Shown piece after piece: positions 7,951-15,168 of a stretch of DNA of 52,944 nucleotides. The stretch's first letter is position 1. Each line of letters opens with the position of its first letter. A program made the translations under genes and the position numbers. The notes below the pieces were generated by a model. It saw only the letters and a list, made by a program, of their open reading frames with translations, had not been told where the DNA came from and made no database searches. This DNA comes from a virus: the IMG/VR virus record IMGVR_UViG_3300046460_000200, positions 1 to 52,944 of that record, one strand, 5' to 3'.

Positions 7951-9468
7951 ATGACCAAGCTCGCCGCCCTGGCGACCCGCCACGCGGGTCGCGCCCTGCT
8001 GCTCACGCCTGATGCTGCGCTCTCCCTCGCCATGCGTATCCGCGACGTCGATGCGCGGGCCTTTGAGCGGCCGAGTCGGCTGGCCGCTGTTGTGCGCAAG
8101 CTGGGTTCGGCCGCTCGCTCGGTCGTTGCCTGGGACGACGACGGCGATCTGCCGCCGCCGATCCCGATGGAGGAGCGCCTCGCGTACAATCCGCGCTGGC
8201 TCGGGGAGCCAGACGACGCCGGCTATTGCTGGACCCTGAAGGACGGCGTCGCGCTGATGAACTGCGACACGCCGTTGCTGGCCGTCGGCGAGGAGTTCTG
8301 CGGCGAGGTCTATCATGGATACGACACGCTGCTGCGCGCCATGCGCGAGGCCAATGCGGACGAGCGCGTCAGGGCCCGCTTCCTTCGGCTGGATTGTCCA
8401 GGCGGCATCGTCGACGACGGCCTGATAGCTCTGTCGACCTTCATGCGCGAGACGCGCGAAGAGGCTGGCGGCAAGCCGATCTGGGTCTACGTAAACCAGG
8501 CCTGTTCGGCCGCCTACTGGATCGCGGCCCAAGCCGACCGGATCATCTCCGGCGAGTTTGGCTATGTCGGATCGATCGGCGCAGTCATCGTCCACGAGGA
8601 TCGTTCCGAGCAACTGAAGGAAGACGGGATCACCGTCACGCCGTTCGTCTACGGCGAAGAGAAGGTCGACGGGGCGTGGTGGGCCAAGCTCTCCGAAAGC
8701 GCCCGCGCCAGCTTCCAATCCGACGTCACCCAGTGCGGCGAGCGCTTCGTCGAGGAAGTGGTCGCCGGGCGATCCAGCTTCACGGCCGAAGCGCTGATCG
8801 CCACCCGCGCGCGCGTCTACATGGCCCGGCACGCAGATCCCGAACGCAGCGGCGAGGCCATGGGCTTCGTCGACGCCGTCATGGGCGAGGAGGCGGCCTT
8901 TGCCGAGCTGCTCGCCCACATCCAGTCCGCTCCCGAACCCAAGACCTCCACCGCGCCGACCGAGACCGGGAGCCTCGCCGCGCAACAGTCCAAGGAAAAA
9001 CCCATGGCCACCCCGGCCCAGAAAGCGCTCGCCGCCGCCCAAGCCAGGACGGCCGCTCTGAAGGCGCAATTGCAAGAGGCCGAAAAGGCCGAGAAGGACG
9101 CTACGTCCGCCGCCGAAGAAACCGGCGAAGGCGACGAAGACGACGAGAAGGACGACGACATCGTCGACGACGAGGGCAAGTCCAAGTCGGACGCCGCCAA
9201 GATCTCGGCCAGCGCCGAGGCGGGCAAGCATCCGAACCTGGCTCTGACCGCCATCACGACGGGTCAGACCTTCGAGCAGTTTCAGGCCAACGTCGCCGCC
9301 GTCTCGGCCGCGCCCAAGACCAAGGCCGAAAGCAAGCTGGACCGCGTCCTGGCCAACAGCCAACGGCTGGGTCCCGACGGCGCCAACGCCCAAGCCAAGG
9401 GCGGCTCGGCCGGCGCGGCGATGGAGGCGCGGGCCAAGGCCAATCGCGACAAGATCGCGGCCAAGTAG
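7951..9468 (+). CDS. Head maturation protease (S49 family, lambda gpC type)
   Basis: This 505-residue protein has an S49/SppA-like protease domain (about 75-330). The likely catalytic serine is Ser186 in QACSAAYWIAAQ, followed by the conserved GYVGSIGAV segment. After about residue 340 the sequence becomes a highly charged linker (Glu/Asp/Lys run) and a C-terminal tail that looks like a scaffold. Lambda gpC has the same plan, with scaffold Nu3 made from an internal start. GGAAACC lies upstream of the ATG. It trims the prohead from inside during maturation. Confidence 0.9.
   Translation: MTKLAALATRHAGRALLLTPDAALSLAMRIRDVDARAFERPSRLAAVVRKLGSAARSVVAWDDDGDLPPPIPMEERLAYNPRWLGEPDDAGYCWTLKDGVALMNCDTPLLAVGEEFCGEVYHGYDTLLRAMREANADERVRARFLRLDCPGGIVDDGLIALSTFMRETREEAGGKPIWVYVNQACSAAYWIAAQADRIISGEFGYVGSIGAVIVHEDRSEQLKEDGITVTPFVYGEEKVDGAWWAKLSESARASFQSDVTQCGERFVEEVVAGRSSFTAEALIATRARVYMARHADPERSGEAMGFVDAVMGEEAAFAELLAHIQSAPEPKTSTAPTETGSLAAQQSKEKPMATPAQKALAAAQARTAALKAQLQEAEKAEKDATSAAEETGEGDEDDEKDDDIVDDEGKSKSDAAKISASAEAGKHPNLALTAITTGQTFEQFQANVAAVSAAPKTKAESKLDRVLANSQRLGPDGANAQAKGGSAGAAMEARAKANRDKIAAK
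9004..9468 (+). CDS. Scaffold protein from internal start within the protease gene (Nu3-like)
   Basis: An in-frame ATG at 9004 follows a purine-rich AAGGAAAAA stretch, a plausible ribosome binding site. It would make a 154-residue acidic, helical protein identical to the protease C-terminus. Lambda and many relatives produce their scaffold this way. It includes the Asp/Glu-rich segment and a Lys-rich tail typical of capsid-binding ends of scaffolds. Separate translation is inferred. Confidence 0.6.
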   Translation: MATPAQKALAAAQARTAALKAQLQEAEKAEKDATSAAEETGEGDEDDEKDDDIVDDEGKSKSDAAKISASAEAGKHPNLALTAITTGQTFEQFQANVAAVSAAPKTKAESKLDRVLANSQRLGPDGANAQAKGGSAGAAMEARAKANRDKIAAK

Positions 9469-9484
9469 CGCCATCGCGAGGCGT

Positions 9485-9509
9485 GGGCCGACCTGCTGCA
9501 GGTCGGCCC
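9485..9509 (+). other. Perfect 11-bp hairpin between protease and decoration genes
   Basis: GGGCCGACCTG (9485-9495) pairs perfectly with CAGGTCGGCCC (9499-9509) around a three-base loop. There is no T-run. It stands just upstream of the two most highly needed head genes and may act as an attenuator, an RNA-end protector or a processing site. Confidence 0.6.
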
Positions 9510-9552
9510 TTGTCGCGAACCTCGACTGTCCACCCTCACATAGGAGGCCCTC

Positions 9553-10257
9553 ATGAAGGCCTATGAAATCTCGACGGGCCTCAAGGGCCTCGGCGACTTC
9601 CTGCACTCCGAGTACGACCCGACCTACACGACGGACACCAAGTTCGTCGCGGCCGGCGTCGGTACCGTCCGCGTCCTGCCCGAGCGCTGCCTCGTGGCGG
9701 CTGTCGTGTCCGGCGTCGCGACGGTGACGTCCGGCGCCGCCGTGTCGCCGAACGGCGGCACGCCCGGCAATGGCGCCATCTCGGCCCTCACCGCCGACGC
9801 GGGCGCCCTGGCCGGTGACTATCAGATCGTCATCATCGAGCCGGTGGCCGATGCCGGCACGTTCGAAGTCATCCGCCCGAACGGCGTTCTGGACGGTGTG
9901 GGTCAAGTCGGCGTCGCCTACAACGGCATGATCAACTTCACGCTGGCCGACGGCGCGAACAACTTCCTGGCCGGCGACCGCAAGCCCGTGACCGTGGCCT
10001 ACGCCGCGGGGTCGGGGGATCTCGTCCAGTGGGACCCGACCGCCGTCGACGGCTCGCAGACCATCATCGGCGTCAACGTCCTGGAGCAGGAAGCCGCCGT
10101 CGGCGTTCGCGGCGACCCGGCCCCGTATCTGGCGCGCGGTCCCCTGGTCGGCCGCAAGGAAGGCCTGGTCTTCCACACCGGCGCCACCACCGACCAAAAG
10201 CTGGCCGCCTACGCCGCGCTCGATGCCCTCGGCATCAAGTGCGTCACCTCCGGCTAA
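9553..10257 (+). CDS. Head decoration protein (lambda gpD-like)
   Basis: This 234-residue protein follows an ideal TAGGAGG and precedes the major capsid gene, as lambda D does. The N-terminus contains a D-like segment and ends with DQKLAAYAALDALGIKCV, similar to the ending of bacterial head-decoration family members. It is larger than lambda D (110) and has an inserted beta-rich region (about 60-150) containing PNGG and ADAGAL segments. Decoration proteins cement the expanded capsid. Confidence 0.75.
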   Translation: MKAYEISTGLKGLGDFLHSEYDPTYTTDTKFVAAGVGTVRVLPERCLVAAVVSGVATVTSGAAVSPNGGTPGNGAISALTADAGALAGDYQIVIIEPVADAGTFEVIRPNGVLDGVGQVGVAYNGMINFTLADGANNFLAGDRKPVTVAYAAGSGDLVQWDPTAVDGSQTIIGVNVLEQEAAVGVRGDPAPYLARGPLVGRKEGLVFHTGATTDQKLAAYAALDALGIKCVTSG

Positions 10258-10316
10258 GGCCAGCCCTGCCACCCGGCCTTGCCGGTCATCCATCCATCTA
10301 GCGAAAGGAGGGTCCC

Positions 10317-11396
10317 GTGGACCCCGAAGAACTGTTGAACGAGGGTTCGGCCCTCCCGTTTCTGGCCGCCCAACACGTCGGCCTGATCAACTCCATCCCC
10401 ACCACCTTCGGCCAGCTCAACGCCGACGGCATGTTCCCGGCCGAGGGGCTCGACACGCCCTTCGTCCGTATCGACATCCAGGACGGTGTGATCCGGGCCC
10501 TCCCGGTGACGCCCGGTGGCCGTCCGTCGACGATCGCCCGGCACGGCCAAGGCACTGGGAAAATCTTCGAGATCCCCAACATCTCGCACGAGGACAGCGT
10601 CCTGGCCGCCGACATCCGCAAGTGGCGGGCGCTGGCGTCCCGCGCGCGCGAACCCGAGACGATGCTGGTGGACTCGATCGAACGCCGCCACGCCCGCAAC
10701 CGCCTGAAGTTCGACATCACCATGGAAGTGATGAAGATGGGCGCGCTGAAGGGGCAGATCCGCGACGGCGCCAACACCCTGCTCTACGACCTGTACGAGG
10801 TGTTTGGCCTGGATCAGGAAGTCGTCTATCTCGATCTGAACAACGCCAACTTCAACTTGCCGGCGGCGCTGGAAGAGATCATCGGCGGCACCGAAGACCG
10901 GCTGGTCAACGACATCATGTCGGGCGTCGAGGCGCGCATCAGCCCCGAGATGTACAACAAGATCATCCAGCATCCGTCGCTGGAGAAGTACTACGCCAAC
11001 ACCCCGGCCATGATGCAGCTCCTCAATCAGCAACGCTCGAACGTGAACGGCCAGTATCGCCGCACGATCGAGATCGGCGGGCTGGTGCTGAAGGAATACC
11101 GCGCCAAGGTGAAGATGTGGGGCGCGGCCGACGACGCGTCGTTGACCCGCCTGATCGAGGCCAACGAGGGCTATGCCTATCCGTTGGGCACGGCCGAAAG
11201 TCAGGCGACCTATGTCGCGCCGCCGCTCGATATCCGAGAGGAGGGCGCGGCCGGCGTCGACGACCTGATCCACATGACCGAAGAGACCATGAAGCATGGC
11301 GCGGGCCTGGAGTGGAAGTATCAGGCCAACGCCCTGCCGCTGTGGCAGAAGCCGGCTCTGCTGACCAAGCTGGTCCTCGGCGCCGACCCGGGCTAG
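10317..11396 (+). CDS. Major capsid protein (lambda gpE type)
   Basis: This 359-residue protein belongs to the phage capsid E family by length and by segments such as PFVRIDIQDG and ARNRLKFDITMEVMKMGALKG. It starts with GTG at 10317, preceded by a very strong AAAGGAGGG. HK97-fold capsid proteins of this family form the icosahedral shell. It lies directly after the decoration gene. Confidence 0.9.
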   Translation: MDPEELLNEGSALPFLAAQHVGLINSIPTTFGQLNADGMFPAEGLDTPFVRIDIQDGVIRALPVTPGGRPSTIARHGQGTGKIFEIPNISHEDSVLAADIRKWRALASRAREPETMLVDSIERRHARNRLKFDITMEVMKMGALKGQIRDGANTLLYDLYEVFGLDQEVVYLDLNNANFNLPAALEEIIGGTEDRLVNDIMSGVEARISPEMYNKIIQHPSLEKYYANTPAMMQLLNQQRSNVNGQYRRTIEIGGLVLKEYRAKVKMWGAADDASLTRLIEANEGYAYPLGTAESQATYVAPPLDIREEGAAGVDDLIHMTEETMKHGAGLEWKYQANALPLWQKPALLTKLVLGADPG

Positions 11397-11415
11397 GCGC
11401 GAGCCTGACCGCAAA

Positions 11416-11440
11416 GGGGCCGGCGCTCGCCGTCGGCCCC
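11416..11440 (+). other. Hairpin after the major capsid gene
   Basis: GGGGCCGGCG (11416-11425) pairs with CGTCGGCCCC (11431-11440) with one G-T wobble and a five-base loop. No T-run follows. The palindrome site starts at its last base. Confidence 0.55.
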
Positions 11441-11452
11441 GAACGCCGTTCG
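11440..11452. repeat. Dispersed palindrome site 3 (CGAACGCCGTTCG)
   Basis: A full match with centre C, in the gap between the capsid gene and the gene starting at 11464, immediately after a hairpin. Confidence 0.85.
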
Positions 11453-11463
11453 CAGGATTTCCC

Positions 11464-11835
11464 ATGGACCCGTTCACATCGGCGCTCGCGCGTCTCGACG
11501 CCGCCGTGCGCGACAACATCTTCGGCGACATCGAAGCCTCGCCGCCTCAGGTGTCCTACCGGGTCGTTCGCGGCACGGTCACGCAGAAGCCCGTGAGCCA
11601 AGAATTCGAGGGCATGAGCACGAGCTTCGCCGACGTCGGCGACACGGTGGAGTTCGACATGATCGACTTCGCCGGCCTGCCGATCCCCGGCAAAGGATGG
11701 CTGGTCCGCTATGTCGACGAGCTGGGCGTGACGCGGGTCAAGGCCCTGGCTGGTCCGCTGTCGCCGTCCGACACCGGACCCCGCTTTCAGGCCGCGCCTC
11801 TGGTCGACCTCGATCCCGAAGATCCTCGCCGGTGA
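11464..11835 (+). CDS. Head-tail joining protein candidate (gpFII-like position)
   Basis: This 123-residue protein sits right after the major capsid gene, as lambda FII (117 residues) does. It has a helical N-terminus (DPFTSALARLDAAVRDNIFG) and a small beta-rich domain. The start of this helix resembles Gifsy-2/FII-type joining proteins, but the match is from memory and weak. Its stop overlaps the next start (GTGA). Confidence 0.6.
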   Translation: MDPFTSALARLDAAVRDNIFGDIEASPPQVSYRVVRGTVTQKPVSQEFEGMSTSFADVGDTVEFDMIDFAGLPIPGKGWLVRYVDELGVTRVKALAGPLSPSDTGPRFQAAPLVDLDPEDPRR

Positions 11836-12662
11836 GCGATGATCTGATGCTCACCCTGGCGCTCCAGGGTGATCTCGAAAAGTGGGCCGAGAACGTCAAG
11901 TTCAACATGCTCACTGGCCTGAAGGCGGCGGCGGAGGAAGAGGGCCGAACCGCCCTCGAGTTTCAGCGGGACGCCATCCGCACCGCCGGCCTCGGCGACC
12001 GGGTCGCCAACGCCCAACGTCTTCAGGTGACGCCCAGCGGCAACCGGCTGGCCTACGCGCCCGCCGTCTATCTGTTCTCGCGGGCCGCGCACATCATCGA
12101 AGCTTTCGCCCAGGCCGAGCCGCTGCGTGGTCATCCGATGATGGCCGTTCCCATACCCGACAGCCCGGCCGCCTCGATCACCATCTCGCGCGGCCAGTCG
12201 CGCACCGAGGCCGTGGAGCGCAAGTACGGCAAGATGCGGGTCGTTCCGCTGAAGGGCGGCGGCCTGATGCTGGTCGCGCAGGGCAGGGCCGACAACGCGG
12301 GCGGCGTTCGGGCCCTGGTCAAGCGGCGGGACAAGTCGACGGGCCTGATCACCCAGTCGCCCAACCAGCGTAACCAGGTCGAAATCCCGATGTTCTGGCT
12401 CGTGCCCCAGGTCCGCCTGGGTCATCCGCTGCCCTGGATCGAGACCGCCCACAAGATCCAGAACGACTACCGCAACAAGGTCGAGGACAACCTGCGTCGC
12501 CGCCTGACGGCGATGTCCGACGCGACCGCCGGCACGTCCGATTGGCGGACCATGCCGCCCATGATGATCGACGACATGGGCCGAGCGATCCCCGCCTACA
12601 CCGGGCCCAAAGACCTCTGGGGGTCGGCGCGGACGGCCTGGATGGATGCGAATGGAGGCTAG
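11832..12662 (+). CDS. Tail completion / minor tail protein (gpZ-like position, possibly DUF6441)
   Basis: This 276-residue protein starts with GTG at 11832, overlapping the previous stop as GTGA; ATG 11847 is a possible alternative. The helical start (LMLTLALQGDLEKWAENV) and middle KYGKMRVVPLKGGGLMLV followed by a basic region resemble phage tail completion proteins near gpZ. Position between joining and terminator genes supports this. The family name is from memory and uncertain. Confidence 0.6.
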   Translation: MSDDLMLTLALQGDLEKWAENVKFNMLTGLKAAAEEEGRTALEFQRDAIRTAGLGDRVANAQRLQVTPSGNRLAYAPAVYLFSRAAHIIEAFAQAEPLRGHPMMAVPIPDSPAASITISRGQSRTEAVERKYGKMRVVPLKGGGLMLVAQGRADNAGGVRALVKRRDKSTGLITQSPNQRNQVEIPMFWLVPQVRLGHPLPWIETAHKIQNDYRNKVEDNLRRRLTAMSDATAGTSDWRTMPPMMIDDMGRAIPAYTGPKDLWGSARTAWMDANGG

Positions 12663-12664
12663 GC

Positions 12665-13120
12665 ATGAGCAAGATCGCTGACGCGCACAAGGCGCTTTTC
12701 GAGACCCTGAAGGGCGCGGCCTCGTTCAGCTTCGCCTCGGTGAACTTCAACGAGGCCCTTCCCGCCGAACCACCTCAAGAGCCGTGGCTTAACGTGGTCC
12801 TCGCGCCCGGCAGGGCCGAACTTCTGGCCGAGGTCTTGGGGCTGGGCGAAGACCTGGTCGTCGAGGAGTTCGCGCAGGTTTATCACCTTGAATGGGTCGT
12901 TCGCCGCGAGGACCCGACCATTCGCGAACAGCTCTTCGAGCAAGGTTTCGCCGCCATCCAGGCCGCCCTACACGCCGACCGGACGCTCGGCGGCGTGGCG
13001 CGGGGCCTCAAGATCGGTCCGGCCGATCGCGCGAACCATCGTTACGCTTTCATCCCGACCACGGCGGCGGCGAACATTCCCGTTCGTGTCCTGCTGTCGG
13101 GTCCGTCGGCCATCGGCTGA
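12665..13120 (+). CDS. Tail terminator candidate (gpU-like position)
   Basis: This 151-residue protein has GGAGG upstream of its ATG. Its size and place, after the gpZ-like gene and before the tail tube, match lambda gpU (131). It begins with a helix (IADAHKALFETLKGAA), followed by beta strands with WLNVVLAPGRAELLAE and ends in a strand-rich part. Tail terminators cap the tube at its length. Assigned by synteny. Confidence 0.6.
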   Translation: MSKIADAHKALFETLKGAASFSFASVNFNEALPAEPPQEPWLNVVLAPGRAELLAEVLGLGEDLVVEEFAQVYHLEWVVRREDPTIREQLFEQGFAAIQAALHADRTLGGVARGLKIGPADRANHRYAFIPTTAAANIPVRVLLSGPSAIG

Positions 13121-13131
13121 GGAGACTTCCC

Positions 13132-13377
13132 ATGACCCGCATTTCCAAAACGTCGGCTCCGGCCGACGCGAACCCCGACGCCAGCGCCACGCCGCCGGTC
13201 GTCGCGTCCGACCTGGTCTCGGCCGTTCTGCTGTCCGCCCTGGACAACATCCGTTCGGGCGTCGTCGTCCAGGGCGTCGAGGATCGCATCGCCCCGCTGA
13301 TCGCCTCGGGCCAAGCGCGCGCCGCCAGCGCCACCGACATCGCCGTCGCTGGCGTCAACATCCGCGTCCTCGACTGA
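13132..13377 (+). CDS. Small hypothetical protein before the tail tube gene
   Basis: This 81-residue protein has GGAG before its ATG. The first third is Pro/Ala-rich and likely disordered; the rest is a short helical/strand segment. No family recognised. It lies between two tail genes and is probably a virion or assembly factor. Confidence 0.65.
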   Translation: MTRISKTSAPADANPDASATPPVVASDLVSAVLLSALDNIRSGVVVQGVEDRIAPLIASGQARAASATDIAVAGVNIRVLD

Positions 13378-13406
13378 TCCCCCTCCTCTAGATCCGGAGC
13401 CATCCC

Positions 13407-14384
13407 ATGGCCGACACCACCATCCCGGCTTCGTCGCGCGGTCGCGCGGTCGAGACCCACCTTGCGTTCGAAACCACGGGCGGCGTCCTGGCCGTGGCCG
13501 GCTGGAAGCCCGTTCGCTTCTACAACGTCACCGCCGGGATGAGCCGCGCGCGGGTCCAGGACGACCAGCTCGGCGTGCCGGGCCAAAACGCCCGCGACAT
13601 CGGCAAGCGTCGCAAAGGCCTGCCCGGCGGCTCGCTGCGTCGGATCGTGCCGATCAACATGGTCGAGGCTGGTTACTGGCTGTCGTCGGGCTTCAAGCGC
13701 GCCGCGCCGACCGGTTCGGGCGACGACTTCGTCCATGCCTTCACCTCCGGCGCCCTGCCGTCCAACCTCCTCAGCCTCGCGCACAAGTGGGAGAACGGCG
13801 ACTTCTCGACCGACATCGGCGTGGCCATGGCTGAGCTTCAGATCTCGGCGGCCAAGACCGAGCAGGCCGCCCGGATGAACATGACGCTGATCGGCCTGAA
13901 GGATCTGCCGGGCACGGCGTGGCCGACCGGCACGGTCGCCGCGGCGGCGGCGGGAGACGACTTCTCCGACTGGCAGTGGCGCGCCCTGTGGGACGGCGTG
14001 GCGATCGGCGACGCGACCAACGTCGACATCAACATCAACCTCGGCGTCGAGCGGGTGAATGGCCTGTCGGGGGACGAGTGGCCGACCCGCCACCATTTCG
14101 GCGACATCATCCCGACCGGCACGTTCAAGCTGTATGGGCGGGCCAAGACGTTCCGCGACCTGTCGGGCGGCGACACCTCGGGCACCCTGACCCTGGAGGC
14201 CGTCGACCCGCTGGACGCCAATCGATACCTGCGCATCGAGCAGGCGAACGTCCAGTTCGACACGCCCCAGAACGAAGTCAGCGGCGGCGGCCAGCTCTCG
14301 GCCGACTTCACCTACGGCGCGGCGCAGGACGCCGATACGCCGGCGGTGACGATCACGCTGGGCAACGGCGTGGCGACCTACTGA
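13407..14384 (+). CDS. Major tail tube protein
   Basis: This 325-residue protein is placed just before the frameshifted chaperone pair, the invariant position of the tail tube gene. GGAG lies upstream. It has beta-rich sequence with many Gly/Asp turns. The second half includes GTFKLYGRAKTFRDLSGG and a strand-rich end, in keeping with the tube fold plus an extra domain. It polymerises around the tape measure. Confidence 0.75.
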   Translation: MADTTIPASSRGRAVETHLAFETTGGVLAVAGWKPVRFYNVTAGMSRARVQDDQLGVPGQNARDIGKRRKGLPGGSLRRIVPINMVEAGYWLSSGFKRAAPTGSGDDFVHAFTSGALPSNLLSLAHKWENGDFSTDIGVAMAELQISAAKTEQAARMNMTLIGLKDLPGTAWPTGTVAAAAAGDDFSDWQWRALWDGVAIGDATNVDININLGVERVNGLSGDEWPTRHHFGDIIPTGTFKLYGRAKTFRDLSGGDTSGTLTLEAVDPLDANRYLRIEQANVQFDTPQNEVSGGGQLSADFTYGAAQDADTPAVTITLGNGVATY

Positions 14385-14824
14385 TGTCGTCCGAAACCGC
14401 TGAAGCCCTGGGGCTCGTCGAAGGTGGCGGGTTCCGGGAAGTCACGCTGGAAGCCGGCGTGGTGCTGACGATGCGCCCGCCCGAGGCCAAGGACTGGGTC
14501 GTCGCCCGCGACGAGGTCGCCAAGGTCGTCGCGGCCGACAAGGTGCTGACGGCGGCCAGCCAGCGCTATGGCTGGTCGGGGCGCGACAAGCTGGCCCTGG
14601 CCGCGCCCGGAGTCAGCGAGCGGGTCGCGCGTTGGTGCGTCCTGGTCGAGCTGGCGCCGTTGATCGTCAGCGAGGTCTCGCGCGAACACGAAGGCGAACG
14701 CCGTTCGGTTGAGCCGACCGTCGAGGCCTTCCGCTTCCTGTTCAAGCTGGGCGACAACTTCGACCGGTTCGACGTGGAGGCGCGCAAGGCCGAGCTGGAA
14801 CTGATCCAGCCAAAAAAAGGATAG
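14384..14824 (+). CDS. Tail assembly chaperone G
   Basis: This 146-residue protein overlaps the tail tube stop (TGATG). It ends with QPKKG at a slippery run of seven A bases immediately before its TAG. A -1 shift there extends it into the T region. The helical, charged sequence fits lambda gpG (140). The chaperone binds the tape measure during tail assembly. Confidence 0.85.
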   Translation: MSSETAEALGLVEGGGFREVTLEAGVVLTMRPPEAKDWVVARDEVAKVVAADKVLTAASQRYGWSGRDKLALAAPGVSERVARWCVLVELAPLIVSEVSREHEGERRSVEPTVEAFRFLFKLGDNFDRFDVEARKAELELIQPKKG

Positions 14825-15168
14825 GCGCCCTCGCTGAATATCTGTTCGGCGGCGGGGGCGCCCACTGCACAGGCTGTATCCAACGAGGCCGCCCGTGCCT
14901 GACCGGCGCCGAAGCCTGTCCTCGCGACGTGCACAAGCCACTGACCGCCGCCGAGATCGAGGCCTGGTCAATCACCGGACTGTCGGGGGCCTGGCGCTTG
15001 CCGGTCCATCCCCGTTTCAAGGATCGCCGCCCGTCCCTGGACTGGTCGGCGGCCCGCCAGATCCATGATCCGTCGCTCGCCCCGTGGCCCCAGGTCCGGG
15101 TGTTGCTCGCCGCCCTCGAGGACGGCGCGCGGCGTGGCGCGAAGATCCAATCCGAGGATGAAGAATGA
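14384..15168 (+). CDS. Tail assembly chaperone GT, made by -1 ribosomal frameshift
   Basis: In the zero frame the site reads CCA-AAA-AAA-GGA-TAG (14810-14824), giving the heptamer A-AAA-AAA. After a -1 slip translation resumes at 14818 with AGG-ATA-GGC and stays open to 15168. This adds 116 residues for a fusion of about 261. The T part carries four cysteines (spacing HCTGC, PC and AC), then WSITGLSGAWRLPVHPRF. No plausible independent start exists for T except a GTG at 14929, without a ribosome site. The T stop overlaps the tape-measure start (ATGA), as usual. Confidence 0.85.
14695..14707. repeat. Dispersed palindrome site 4 (CGAACGCCGTTCG)
   Basis: A full match with centre C, inside the tail chaperone gene, about 105 bp before the frameshift site. 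Confidence 0.85.
14810..14821 (+). promoter_or_regulatory. -1 programmed frameshift site
   Basis: The sequence CCAAAAAAAGGA presents A-AAA-AAA in the zero frame, a classic strong bacterial -1 slippery heptamer followed by G. The GC-rich downstream region (GGCGGCGGGGGCGCC, 14850-14864) may form a stimulating structure. Confidence 0.85.

Noticed and set aside
4078-9890. Near-copies CGAACGGCGTTCT at 4078 and 9878
   Set aside because: The last base differs and both encode PNGV in highly biased codons, so they may be chance; left out of the site count.
7627-10293. 888-residue open frame on the minus strand
   Set aside because: Antisense shadow of portal, protease and decoration genes; low-complexity translation and no ribosome site. 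High GC makes such long frames common here.
14929-15168. Separate T gene starting with GTG
   Set aside because: The frame is open from the slippery site and lacks a ribosome site at 14929, so it is the frameshift extension.
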